A stretch of DNA of 64,000 nucleotides, taken from assembly GCA_963402885.1 (NCBI GenBank), contig OY727094.1, positions 30,754,501-30,818,500 of the forward strand. The letters run 5' to 3'. The stretch is from Antedon bifida (lineage: Eukaryota; Echinodermata; Crinoidea; Comatulida; Antedonidae). Each line of letters begins with the position of its first letter. Within the stretch, counting starts at the first letter, position 1. The notes under the pieces were generated by a model, which was not told the origin of the DNA, made no database searches, and saw only the letters and a program-made list of their open reading frames with translations. A program made the position numbers and the translations under genes. This document shows, piece after piece, positions 50,601 to 60,000 of the stretch.

Positions 50601-50700
50601 AAATTTAGACAGTGCTTTAGATCAATCCAGATTTAAACATACCATTTAGTGGTTCCATGTGCGTCAGCGACAACTTGCCTGTTTCCTCAATTAGATCCAT
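32685..50700 (-). CDS. ERCC6L: ERCC6L/PICH SNF2-family DNA translocase, complete, 19 exons
   Basis: Translocase on ultrafine anaphase DNA bridges and centromeres (family knowledge). Exons: 50700-50643, 49475-49300, 44384-44191, 43951-43826, 42389-42224, 41396-41271, 40655-40563, 40300-40146, 40030-39916, 39440-39331, 38979-38772, 38437-38275, 37930-37592, 37055-36955, 36113-35879, 35641-35547, 35070-33810, 33461-33248, 32829-32685. Phases close to 1359 aa (human 1250). N-terminal TPR ([20 protein letters not shown]). Helicase motifs: I GDDMGLGKT (K146), II DEGH (246-249), [11 protein letters not shown] (273-280), [26 protein letters not shown] (578-585). Then [12 protein letters not shown] as in PICH, a 1.26-kb acidic exon with two SUMO-interaction motifs (VIDLT at 837, YIDLT at 879) and tandem repeats, and the C-terminal TPR ([14 protein letters not shown]). 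The ATG sits directly after an acceptor, so a 5' UTR exon lies upstream of 50702. Confidence 0.96.
32960..33100. mobile_element. CArG-MITE copy 8
   Basis: In the last ERCC6L intron. Full terminal repeats; CArG boxes at 33007-33016 (CCATATATGG) and 33039-33048 (CCATATTTGG). Confidence 0.92.
33125..33215 (-). mobile_element. tRNA-derived SINE head
   Basis: Minus strand reads actgtagcttggtggttaaa (A box) then ctgggttcaagtc (B box), directly beside the preceding MITE and about 30 bp from an ERCC6L exon. Confidence 0.6.
33641..33780. mobile_element. CArG-MITE copy 9
   Basis: In the ERCC6L intron, its right end about 29 bp from the donor of the acidic exon. Contains CCATATTTGG. Confidence 0.9.
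33855..34085 (-). repeat. Tandem duplication inside the ERCC6L acidic exon
   Basis: A 111-bp (37-aa) unit, containing [19 protein letters not shown], occurs twice with only a few differences (tttgctct words 111 bp apart). Next to it, at about 34110-34200, a 10-aa unit [10 protein letters not shown] occurs three times. Reading frame is kept. Confidence 0.9.
36240..36535 (+). pseudogene. LINE reverse-transcriptase C-terminal remnant
   Basis: In an ERCC6L intron, on the opposite strand. The frame encodes [15 protein letters not shown]...FHLRRKSIF and, after a frameshift in a T run at about 36414-36420, [18 protein letters not shown]...FKSNLKKSL followed by a stop. This is the typical end of CR1/Jockey/RTE-type ORF2 proteins. 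T-rich and ATT-rich tail sequence follows. Confidence 0.75.
38000..38240 (-). mobile_element. tRNA-derived SINE
   Basis: Minus strand: gcagctgtagcttggttttt (A-box region), B box, then a body shared with 41455-41657 (cctgtaaatggtgag, ataaattatcaaatag). Has a short internal duplication of the ctggcactaggtaaggattg segment. Confidence 0.8.
39591..39750. mobile_element. GGTTCCCACTAG-family MITE
   Basis: Ends aggcttggttctcactagaa and tagtgggaaccacgcttta. The core holds cgtaacgcaaggacgtaaac and cgcttgtgattggtcaa. Located in an ERCC6L intron; the other copies seen are downstream of 52000. Confidence 0.85.
40376..40529. mobile_element. CArG-MITE copy 10
   Basis: In an ERCC6L intron between two helicase exons, with both terminal repeats and a CCATATATGG box. 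Confidence 0.9.
40972..41263. mobile_element. MITE with TAAAGCCTGGTTTCCAT ends, next to a splice donor
   Basis: Terminal inverted repeats of about 24 bp (taaagcctggtttccataaa at left; complement at 41239-41263). The right end is only 7 nt from the ERCC6L donor (exon end 41271). The core is rich in CG (cggcgacagcagtcggcgac). Confidence 0.85.
41455..41657 (-). mobile_element. tRNA-derived SINE
   Basis: Minus strand: gtggagctgtagcttggtgg (A box), cccagggttcaatcctgacc (B box), then a body with aagcctcaaataagac. Best-preserved copy of this SINE in the window. Confidence 0.85.
42803..43477. mobile_element. MITE with TTAAAGATGTATTGTCCCC ends, interrupted
   Basis: Inverted ends ttaaagatgtattgtcccc and ggggacaatacatctttaa. 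Compared with the intact copy at 48330-48682 it holds an extra ~340-bp block at about 43012-43355 that begins with (aat)n and looks like a minus-strand retroelement tail (actttatttaatcacgg). Confidence 0.85.
43965..44043. mobile_element. CArG-MITE copy 11, internally deleted
   Basis: Only ends and a short core remain. It starts 14 nt upstream (minus strand) of the ERCC6L exon acceptor at 43951, so the repeat supplies sequence near the branch point. Confidence 0.75.
45008..48060 (+). mobile_element. Helitron-like element C, split by element B
   Basis: 5' palindrome at 45008-45036 (arm AGGTTATATGCAT, loop gat); 3' box GCATATAACC (48019-48028), hairpin TAATTCGTCA-TAG-TGACGAATTA, CTAG at 48057-48060, then T. 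The body after B (46645 onward) follows the same order of words as A and B (ttctttcc, acgcgcga-ttta-tga, gcgcgc-ttaaaa-tt) but is more diverged. Without B the element is about 1.47 kb. It includes a tRNA-like stretch at 47643-47705 (tggctcggtgg ... gagatcgagcctc). All in an ERCC6L intron. Confidence 0.65.
45060..46644 (+). mobile_element. Helitron-like element B, nested in C
   Basis: 5' palindrome at 45061-45089 (arm GGTTATCCGCAACT); 3' box GCGGATAACC (46603-46612), hairpin AACTCGTCA-AAG-TGACGAGTT (46615-46635), caaat, CTAG (46641-46644), then T. About 1.58 kb, homologous along its length to element A in opposite orientation, with four TGACGTCA(T) sites. No long ORF. Confidence 0.8.
48330..48682. 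mobile_element. MITE with TTAAAGATGTATTGTCCCC ends, intact
   Basis: 353 bp with both inverted ends; shares ggtcaaattggctgccagcc and aaccaaaa-ttgga words with the copy at 42803. Abuts the SINE that starts at 48683. Confidence 0.9.
48683..49250 (+). mobile_element. Long tRNA-related SINE
   Basis: Contains tRNA-like gttcgactactgatcgtgag-atcgaggttcgaatccaact (B box GGTTCGAATCC), a middle shared with 6542-6660, and the 3' part shared with 24906-25075, ending in (att)n. It lies 50 bp from an ERCC6L exon. Confidence 0.75.
49660..49790. repeat. Direct repeat with CTCGAGTACGATGATATTGA
   Basis: The 20-mer occurs at about 49669 and 49749, each followed by a gtaattttc stretch, in the first ERCC6L intron. 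Confidence 0.8.
49815..49893 (-). mobile_element. tRNA-like sequence, probably a SINE head
   Basis: Minus strand reads tttcgtggcgcaacggataa (A box) and gcgagttcaagtcccagt (B box). The anticodon region does not fold into a standard tRNA arm, so a tRNA gene is unlikely. Confidence 0.45.
50363..50466. repeat. Long inverted repeat (foldback)
   Basis: Arms of about 38 bp (aaatataagatttgaca-cccc...gggaatgatatt) face each other across about 28 bp, with a few mismatches. Lies just upstream (plus side) of the ERCC6L exon 1 donor. Confidence 0.85.
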
Positions 50701-51321
50701 CTATAAAATAAGAAAAAAAAATTACAAAACAGTTGATCTTTTAAGAACATTTTACAGACTTTTTTTTTCATACAACAACCCTCCGTACAGTCAGTTCAGG
50801 AATGTTATTTTTGTTTTTTACACTTGACTGGTCTGCAACAAGTTCCGTAGCATCTACTAGGCCTATTATAATATTAATTGAGTTAGGTAGAGAGGAGGCC
50901 TATCCTATATTTCAGTTAGTTCATCCATCCATGAGCCTAAAAACTTGCCGCTCTTGTTGTCTCTAACTAGCCTAGGCTAGCCCTGCCGCGCCTACTACTA
51001 GGCTAGTACTACTAGCCTACCTAGTAGGCCTATACTATCCTCCATCCTCCTTACTAGACCTAGGCCTAGAGTTAGGCTAGAGTAGTAATAATGCCTGGCC
51101 GTTTCTTCAAAATCAAGAGTACTACAGTTTATTAGAATAACTCATTTAGTATATAGTTATATCCCCTATTTCAAAATTTCTCTACCTTTTAAATTGTTTT
51201 AGTAAAGAAATCGAAAAACTTTTACCAAAAATATTTTATTTTCAACAACCGTTTCAAATTTCCCACCATGATAAATACCATACCGCCCTCTTTAGTGTTT
51301 AATTTTATCGAGCATGCAACC

Positions 51322-51364
51322 AAAGAATAATATCAAAGATAGCGTATCTTTGATATTATTCTTT
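51322..51364. repeat. Perfect hairpin, 20-bp arms
   Basis: AAAGAATAATATCAAAGATA, loop gcg, then its exact complement. Between ERCC6L and the channel gene. Confidence 0.95.
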
Positions 51365-52122
51365 TATTTGGCAAAATCACCAGCTCCAAACGGTATTAGT
51401 TTTTCAAATTCAATCTTGTCGTTTATATTAGTTATAGTTCATGTTTTCTATAATGTATTACATCACAGAAGAACGCTACTAATAACATTACTAAAGCATG
51501 GAGAGGAATTAACCTAAAGAAAAGCATGTCATTCGACATTGGATATAATCCATTATAAAGACACGATATTGATCTTTGCCTCCAGGATATTTCCAGTGCA
51601 ATTAACTTTTTAACCTACCAATTGCTTATCACGCGAAATGGAAATTATAAATGTGACCATACAATTATTCCTATATTTACATTAACTCCGCCAAATTTAA
51701 CGTACTGCGACGCATGTAATTTAAGTTATTTACATATTAAAGAATAACCAATAATTTGTTTTGAATGATTGTCATCGGATAGGTGAATACACATTAAAGA
51801 TTAGTTGTCAAATGTGAAGTGGCGAGAATCATTACTTAACAATTACTGTACGACGAGGCTAATTGCGGGTTACGTCACAAGGGAAATTTAACGAATAGGG
51901 GCCTACTAGGCCTATATAGTTTAAAAAAGTATTCTTCAGGTAAGTTGTTCAACTTGTTTGATACCAGAATACGGGAAATGCAAGGTGGGCCTGTAAGGTA
52001 AACGTGTCTAATCATCTTAGGTTCAATACATTTACAATTGCCTAAAATACTATGTTTAAATTTAGATCACTTTGGTGCAGCTAGTAAGCTCTTCAATTCC
52101 ACTGAAAACTCCTATACATTTC

Positions 52123-52294
52123 TTAAGCTCTGTCTTTCTACGCTATCAAACTTTATGTGACAACAAAAATGTGATGTGCCCATATATGGTAATGATGTCA
52201 TATCACTACCATATTTGAGCAGTATCACTAGGCCTACCATGTTTGGGCACATCACACATATTTTGTCAAACTAGTTTGGTAGTGTAGACAGAGC
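52123..52294. mobile_element. CArG-MITE copy 12
   Basis: Intergenic, with both ends and a CCATATATGG box; a small insertion near cagtatcactaggcctacc. Confidence 0.88.
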
Positions 52295-52580
52295 AGAAAA
52301 TGTGAGAAATACTTCTTAGGCCTAATTACGCTTAAATCACTCAAAACTGAGACCAAAATACATTTTAAAATAAGTTTTGCAATTACCATTATTTGAACAA
52401 CAAAGGTATTTTGTAAACTTAAATCGCTGAAAACTAAAAAAAAAATATATTAACCAAAATGAGACCGAAAAATACATTTTGAAACTGTTTTGTTGTAATT
52501 CCCATTATTTGAGCAACAAAGGTATTCTAAACAAATTTATCTTTACGCGGCTGCGGTAGATAAACATTCTTATCACGACT

Positions 52581-53003
52581 CCTGTTGACGCAACGTAAGG
52601 ACAACGCGCAACGTGACTGAGTGTTCGAATAATCCATCGCTTGTGATTGGTCAAATCACTTAAGCTTGGTTCCCACTATAGCGACGCAACGTAACGCAAC
52701 CTACGCAACGTAAGAAAATACCCTTCCAAATGTGTTTGCCCCGGCCTGCATACATAAATTTGAAGACATAACCCACCCAATAAATAAAGCAATGTGGCAT
52801 CGTCGGTTCCCATTTGTAATTACGCAATACAACAACGTATATAGGCCTACGTCGCTGCGTTGCGTTCTAGTGGGAACCAAGCTTTACGCTGCGTTACGTC
52901 CTTGCGTTGCGTCGCTAGTGGGAACCAAGCTTAAGCTGCATCGCGTTTGATTGGTCAATTTGCTTGCGTTGCGGCTTACTTCCTTGCGTTGCAAGACCTT
53001 ATT
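52581..53003. mobile_element. Composite of GGTTCCCACTAG-family MITEs
   Basis: At least two overlapping or nested copies: aagcttggttcccactatag at about 52662 and two agtgggaaccaagctt ends at about 52870 and 52917. The ORF 52732-52950 lies in this and is not a gene. Confidence 0.75.
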
Positions 53004-54067
53004 TTACAACATCATAACAAGTTTTCTTGTAAATATTTTTTGGGGGTTTAGGGGGTGGGCCGTTTGTGGGTATAAATGGCTAGATATCGTATAGGATGCT
53101 TAGCCGAGGTATCCTAAATTGTTAGAATGAATTGCGTAAATTAGATATTTTAAATTAATAATAGTAATAATAGGCCAACTGGACAGTCTACCTGCACTTC
53201 TGACATTTGTGTATATTTGCATCTTATAACAATGAGTACCAGTATAGCTTTAATATTTCCGACTGTGTTGTGTACAATAAATCGATGATTAGTGTACGAA
53301 TCGTCGTACGTTAGTACCTTTAACGCGTTGATGAAATATTAAGGTAAGTTGTTGACTTGTTGTTCAATTTAATGTTTTATTTACTAGTATTTTAACATAC
53401 CTACATCTATACAATGTTATTGAATTTATTCTTGGCTTTACTATGCGTTAACATTTTAGTTAATGTAGTTCCCTTTAAAACAGAGGATTTTTTGTTTGCA
53501 CATAATGACAGTAAAAGAAGGAGTAATTGATAGTGGAGGTAACGCTAAACAAAATTGTCATAATCCATTGTATAATAATCAAACTCATGGCATAGATATA
53601 ATATTTTCAAAGCGGAATAATTCAATACATTATTACCTCTGTCCAAAAAATCAACTGATGTTTTTTTTAGGGAAGTGTAGGCCTCTTGATGATTTAAAAC
53701 TTTGATAGAAACAGAGCAAAATTTAAGCCTGTAGCGAAGAAGGCCATTTTACAAGCAAAGCGGCTACTAAAAACCCTGAACATACATTTTGTCACATGGA
53801 TCACATATAAATATGTTAAATTGTGCAATAACTACGACATAGGCCTGCCGAATTGAGGTATAAATAAATTAGATATCTAGAAAGTCGCATGATTTATTAT
53901 TTTTGATTATTACAAAATTAACGGGGTATCATAGCATGAATATAGGCCTACAATGGAATAACATTGATTGTATATTAATATAAGTAACAATCGGCGATTA
54001 TGCGGTGCTCTCCAAAATACAAACTGGGATTAGCATTTCGTTTCTTTTTGTGATTTAGATTTGCAAT

Positions 54068-57000
54068 ATGAACGATCTATCAGACAGGGAAAAGCGTCTT
54101 ATTTCTTACCGCTCGACTTGGCTGTTTGACCAAGATAGAGGAGGCATCGATAATCCGTAAGTAATATTCTAATTAAAGTAAATTGCACATTGGTATCTCA
54201 ATCTTGTTTGATTGCGTTTTTATTTACAAAAGATTTTCTCACACCTACGTTTCTCTGATATCTGATTGATATTACCACCCGAGGAAAGCATTATGCATGC
54301 ATGTCTTCATTGTTGTTTGTCTGTTTGTCTGTCTGTCTGACTTGATTGCCTCTTTCTTGATGGTTACAATTTCTTTAATAAATTAAATATCGACAAGGCA
54401 GTCGCTTAGGTTATAAACGATGATAATAATAATGATGATGATGATGATTAAGATGATTATGATGATGATTACATTATGATGACGATGATTAAGTTGATGA
54501 TGGTTATGATGATGATGATCATGGTGATGATTCTGATAATGATGGTGGTGATGATGCTGATGATGATGAAGACGATAATTAAGATGATGACGATGATGAT
54601 GATGACGATGATGATTATGATGATGACGATGAGATTATGATGATGATGACGGTGACGATGATGAAGATGATGATAATGATAATGATGATGATGATTATGA
54701 TGACAATGACGATGATGACGATGATGATGATGATGATGACGATGATGACGATGATGATGATGATAATGATGATGATGATGATAATGATGATGATGATGAT
54801 GATGGTGACGATGACGATGTTGGTGATTACGATGATGATGATGATCGGTATAGTATAAACGTTTCAATACATTCCATTAACCATGTCATTCAATTCCGAC
54901 CTATTATTAACACCGTTCGCGAGAACAAATGTTCACCTTCGTGCTTCCAATTGATAAATTAAACAATTTCTCTTAAAATCTTTTCCATTTAAGGCAGCCT
55001 TGGTAAACAAGTTATAATTATATCATAAAAATTAAACATCAATAATCAAGAACCAGTTCAAATGAAACTAGCCAATTAGACGCACTCTATGCAAATTAGA
55101 AAGACGCGCATAAAATATTGTTAACAAAACCATACTACGCCGGCAATCTTTCGTTAATAAACAGGGTTTTAAACTCTACTATAATCGCAACAGGATATAA
55201 GGCTTGGCAGAATAAATTATGGACAACATTTAATCGAAAAAATTACAAATTAAAATTGCATTTTATGTAAGTAATTCGTTGACAGATTGTTATTTGATTA
55301 ATCCATTTTTTAATTTTCGATTTTTTTTATATGAATGTGTAGAGTTAACATCAGGTTTAATATAGAATTTGTTAGGCTTTTTTCCTAGACCATTTTTTAG
55401 CTTAAATGTGTTCACTTTTTGTTTAAATTGCGTTCCCACTCATTTTTAGCTAACTACGTTCGCATTAATTTTCTTCACATTTACTTTTAGCTTAAACTGC
55501 ATTCACATTTACTTTTACCTTAAACTGCGTTCACATTTACTTTCAGCTTAACTGCGTTTACAATTACTTTTGGCTTAAACTGCGTTCAAAATTACTTTTA
55601 TTTAGCTTAAATTGCGTTCACATTTAATTTTAGCTTTTAAACTGCGTTCACATTTACTTTTAACTTAACTGCGTTCATATTTAATCGTACTTTTAAGTAT
55701 AATGATCGTGAAAATAATTCCTATGTGAACACACATTAAACACATTCTTCGCAATTTGGTTTGAATCTCGTTTTAATACATGCATGTTTGGTTAATGATT
55801 TAGCATCGGTCAATCTGTCGGTCAATAGCGATTAATGATATTTTACCGTAAACCATCAATCATTTGTTTTACTTGTTCATTACTGCAGTAACTTAGATAT
55901 TTCACTTGGAAGGATGGATTCTAGCGGAAATGACAGCCGAATATTTTGGAATTCTTCCGAAGTTTACCCAGAACAATTCATGAAAACATCAGAGGAAAGA
56001 GGATACCTACCGGACAGAAAACCAACTGTAGTGGACAACTCGGAAAAGATTGAAAAAAAGGAAGAAGGATTGTATGATTATCACTCTTACAGGACTATAT
56101 TTCACTCTTTTGCTATGGACGTAACAAGTACACATGGACTGCCACATGTATTTAAGTCGTCGAATTCATTGAGTCGCTTCATCTGGGGAGTGCTCTTCCT
56201 TGTTGGCGTAAGCATGTTCATTTGGCAGACGTCGGTGTTATTTCAGCTCTATCTGGATTCTCCCGTTAACACGAAAGTAAGTGTAATCAGGCCTATTGGT
56301 ACCTATTCCATGCTTTTTTCTCTCTTTTGTGGCGTTAAACACCACTTTTCCTCACATTAATATCATCTTTCATGTCATTACCATAAAATAATTTTCATTA
56401 TTATCACAGTTTTGTTAATTTCAATTTGATCAACTTCATCAGTAACATTTTTAAATCTTGTAAATTCATTTTTATTCCATATTATCTCCTTTTTTCATTA
56501 ATTTTCTTTTATTTTTCTATACTACACTTACACAAGAAGTTATGTCTTTAACATTGTTATAACATACATAATATCCTTATACATGATCATGATCATATAT
56601 CATATATATTGAGAGGAGCGAATTCGACACCTCTATTTAAACGTCAGCTTAAAACTTTTCTTTTTAATTAATTACTAAGTATTGTTAGGGGCTCTGTTCT
56701 TTGTAGGGCGCCATATAAAAACCTGTATAGAATAGAATAGAATATCTCATTAAAAAAAAATTTACATAGAAATACCAATTTTCGTTTTGCGAGTTTTTCA
56801 TTTTTTTTTGCCATTTTAGAACTCTTATTAGAGACGCAACTCCCACTAGAGACGCAACACAAAGACGTACGCGCAACGCAAGCGAGTTGACCAATGACAA
56901 CCCACTGTTCTTAAATCCATCGCTTGTGATTGGTCAAATCACTTACGTTGCGTTACGTTCTTGCGTTGCGTCGCTAGTGGTAACCAAGCTTTAATGAGTA

Positions 57001-60000
57001 TTCTCGACCATTTTGGAACCGGTTGGTTATTGATTGAAATAATGATGTTTCTCTACATTTGTTTTAAACAGATTGAAGTGGTTACAAACTCAGAGTTAAA
57101 ATTCCCTAGCATCACCATTTGTAACACAAACAAACTTAGAAAATCTGCTGTTGAAAATTCTAAGCACAGACAAGCTCTTGTGGTGGACAAGGGAGTGACA
57201 CTTCCATATTATGGTGAGTTCTACCTTTCTATACCTGTCAATTAGAGGGTAAGATATAGGCCTAGTAATATTTATGAGTTAGGGTAGGTGGTGTTGCCGT
57301 CAGTAGGCACGATACTGAAAAACCATGCTAATATATTAAGGGCTTTTAATGGCAATTTGGTTTTTTTTTTGTATTAACCCAGAGCCATGTTTACCGGGTG
57401 ACTTCATGTGTAACTCTGGTGGTACGTGTATTAAACAGTATCTTAGATGCGATGGTATCAACCACTGTAAAGATTTTAGTGACGAGTTTAACTGCATATA
57501 CGGTATGTATAAATATATATTTTTTACATTGTAATTGCGATTTGCTTATCTACGATTCTCTTTTCTCAATAGAAAGTTTATGATGTTTTTGATATACAGT
57601 AATAACAGGTTATGATATTTAACTATTATTTATTCAACCCGGAGAGTGTGGTTAATTACTATATGCTATTGTTATTTGTTGACTCGGCAGTAGGAATGAT
57701 TTATAATCATTGTTAGAATAATTTGGTTATAAAAACGCTAAAATGAAAATACTAATAATCTGTCATTAACTCAAGGTTATGTAACTACTGTGACGTATAT
57801 TGTATTAGATTGTGACGCAAGTATTATGGTGTATGACATGTTACCATTGTGACGCGCATTCGGGTATATGAGTGTGTGACGTTTCACCACTGTGACGTGT
57901 ACTGTATTAGTATATTGTGACTCAAGTATTATGGTGTATGACATGTTACCACTCTGACGCGTATTCGGGTGTATAATTAGTGTGGGACGTGTCACCACTG
58001 TGACGTGTACTGTATTAGTATATTGTGACGCATGTATATTTATGGTGTATGACATGTTAACATTGTGACGCGTATTCAAGTGTTAGTTTGTGACGTGTCA
58101 CCACTGTGACGTGTACAACTGCTGCATATGATGAGATCTTTATCTTCAGTGATTTTTTGATGGCTTTGTGTAGTAAAGCCGGTACTTATTCAACAATGCT
58201 AATTTTCATTACGTGAGAAAACTAATTCCAATTATATCATCAATTATTTATTCATGAGAGTCCGTATTAGCTAGCATATCGTATTAATCTAGTAATAATT
58301 AATTTTCAGTATGTAGAAGACATCAATCTGTATTAAAATGTCTCTATTATATACATACATTTACCTAGTGTGTTTAACCTTGTACTGGTTTTGTAAATAA
58401 GTATGCTTTAGTTTACATCGAATGTTCAATATTCATGAATATTCATTTTATACCAACGGTCTATCGTTAAAATCACACAGATTAAAATTAAAGCAACTAA
58501 ATTTAACATTCAAATTCGTTTTCACAAATCCAATTCGTTCAACCGTCGTTCGAAAAGCGCCGTTTTGAAAATAGCGCCGGTGATGAATGGGGACACAATT
58601 CAACAATGATTACAAATTTAAATGATCGGATTTAAAGCTACTATTTCGTTACAGAAGAACCCATATTAAGGGCACAGTCAACCAGCAAACTGTCCTCTTA
58701 ATATGGGTTGTGTTAAAATAAAACACAATATTTCTCTTGTTTGTTTCACGGGAAAGCGCGTCCCATTTAAATATAAGGAGTCTCCTCCGCCGGCGGATAG
58801 AGATGTCTCAAGGAGGGATCCTACTGACGTAGTCTATATTATATCATTGATTTGTCTCTTCAACCTTCAAATAAGTAGGCCTAAAACAACACGTTATAAC
58901 AAGTTAAGGATATTAGTTCTGATTGCGTTTACGTCAACATCAACAACAAATGCAAATCAAATCAAAATAATATCGACTGATGAACAATCTATTCTGATTA
59001 AATTTTCATATCTCATATTAAGTTAAATTTATTTATTTCCAGGCGATTGCAATAATGAAGATTTATTTAAGTGCAATAATGGCAGCGAGTCCGGTATATG
59101 TATCAGCCGACGGCTAGAGTGCGATCGGAACAAAGATTGTTACGATGGAGAAGATGAAGACAATTGTGGTAAGAACATACAGTAGTACTAAATTGAACTG
59201 CGACAACATGAGTCCGCCCTCTAGCCAATATATTGATAACTCTATGGGTCAATTAATGATGATTGGTTCCCACTAGAGACGCAACACAAGGAGATAACGC
59301 AAGTGAGTTGACCAATCACAAGCGATGGATTATTCAAACTGTCGCTTGTTATTGGTCAACACGCTTGCGTTGCGTTTACGTCCTTGCGTTGCGTCCTAGT
59401 GGAAACTAAGCTTAAGAATCGAAGAGACTCTATAGTAATTATGAAAAATATTCTTTGATTAAACTAATTAGATTATAGGTACTTTGTATTACAATGCACT
59501 GCTGAATCAAAGCAAGACAGGTATTGTTAATCATCACTGTTCTTATATTGGGGATCAATATTATGTGTATAAATAAATAGACTTAAATTGTGCGATCATT
59601 ACGTGAATAATTTTGTAATTATTTTGTTTTTAAATTATTCATCCGTATTTCCATCTTCTGTCTGTCTGGATTCTAGATTCATTCATTAATCAGTCCAGTT
59701 CACACCCAAAATCAATAATTAATCGTTATCTCATTATTGATTACAAAATCAATAATCGTTATCATTATTGATTACAATATCGATTGATAAATCCCGTGGG
59801 AGGATGACAAAGAGAAAAATAATATTCCTTCAGCAGGATTATCCCCAGTGTGATGTGCACATATAAGGCAGTGACGTGCCTAAATATGGTAGTGATATGA
59901 CATCATCATGTCCATATATGGGCACATCACATTTTTTGTCACATAAAGTTTGATAGTTAATTCAGTTTTTAATGCCGAGATATTTTTTTTTTTTTTCAGA

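Larger units (their letters stand above)
50703..54067. other. Intergenic region between ERCC6L and the LDLa-channel
   Basis: Holds the divergent promoters of ERCC6L (minus) and the channel gene (plus), CArG-MITE copy 12, a composite GGTTCCCACTAG repeat, a perfect hairpin (51322-51364) and taggcctag-rich sequence at 50980-51070. A donor-like aag|gtaagt at about 53344 could end a 5' UTR exon of the channel gene. The ORF at 53496-53705 was not recognised. Confidence 0.5.

Noticed and set aside
53496-53705. ORF starting MHIMTVKEG upstream of the channel gene
   Set aside because: No homology recognised, AT-rich intergenic setting; could be leader transcript sequence but not supported as coding.
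54469-54867. His-rich (minus) and Met-rich (plus) ORFs
   Set aside because: Produced by the GAT trinucleotide microsatellite.
55395-55690. CRISPR-like regular repeats
   Set aside because: Imperfect, contiguous minisatellite without unique spacers, in an animal intron.
57777-58079. 100-codon ORF with repeated HNVNMSYTI-like units
   Set aside because: Reading of the 108-bp minisatellite; no domain.
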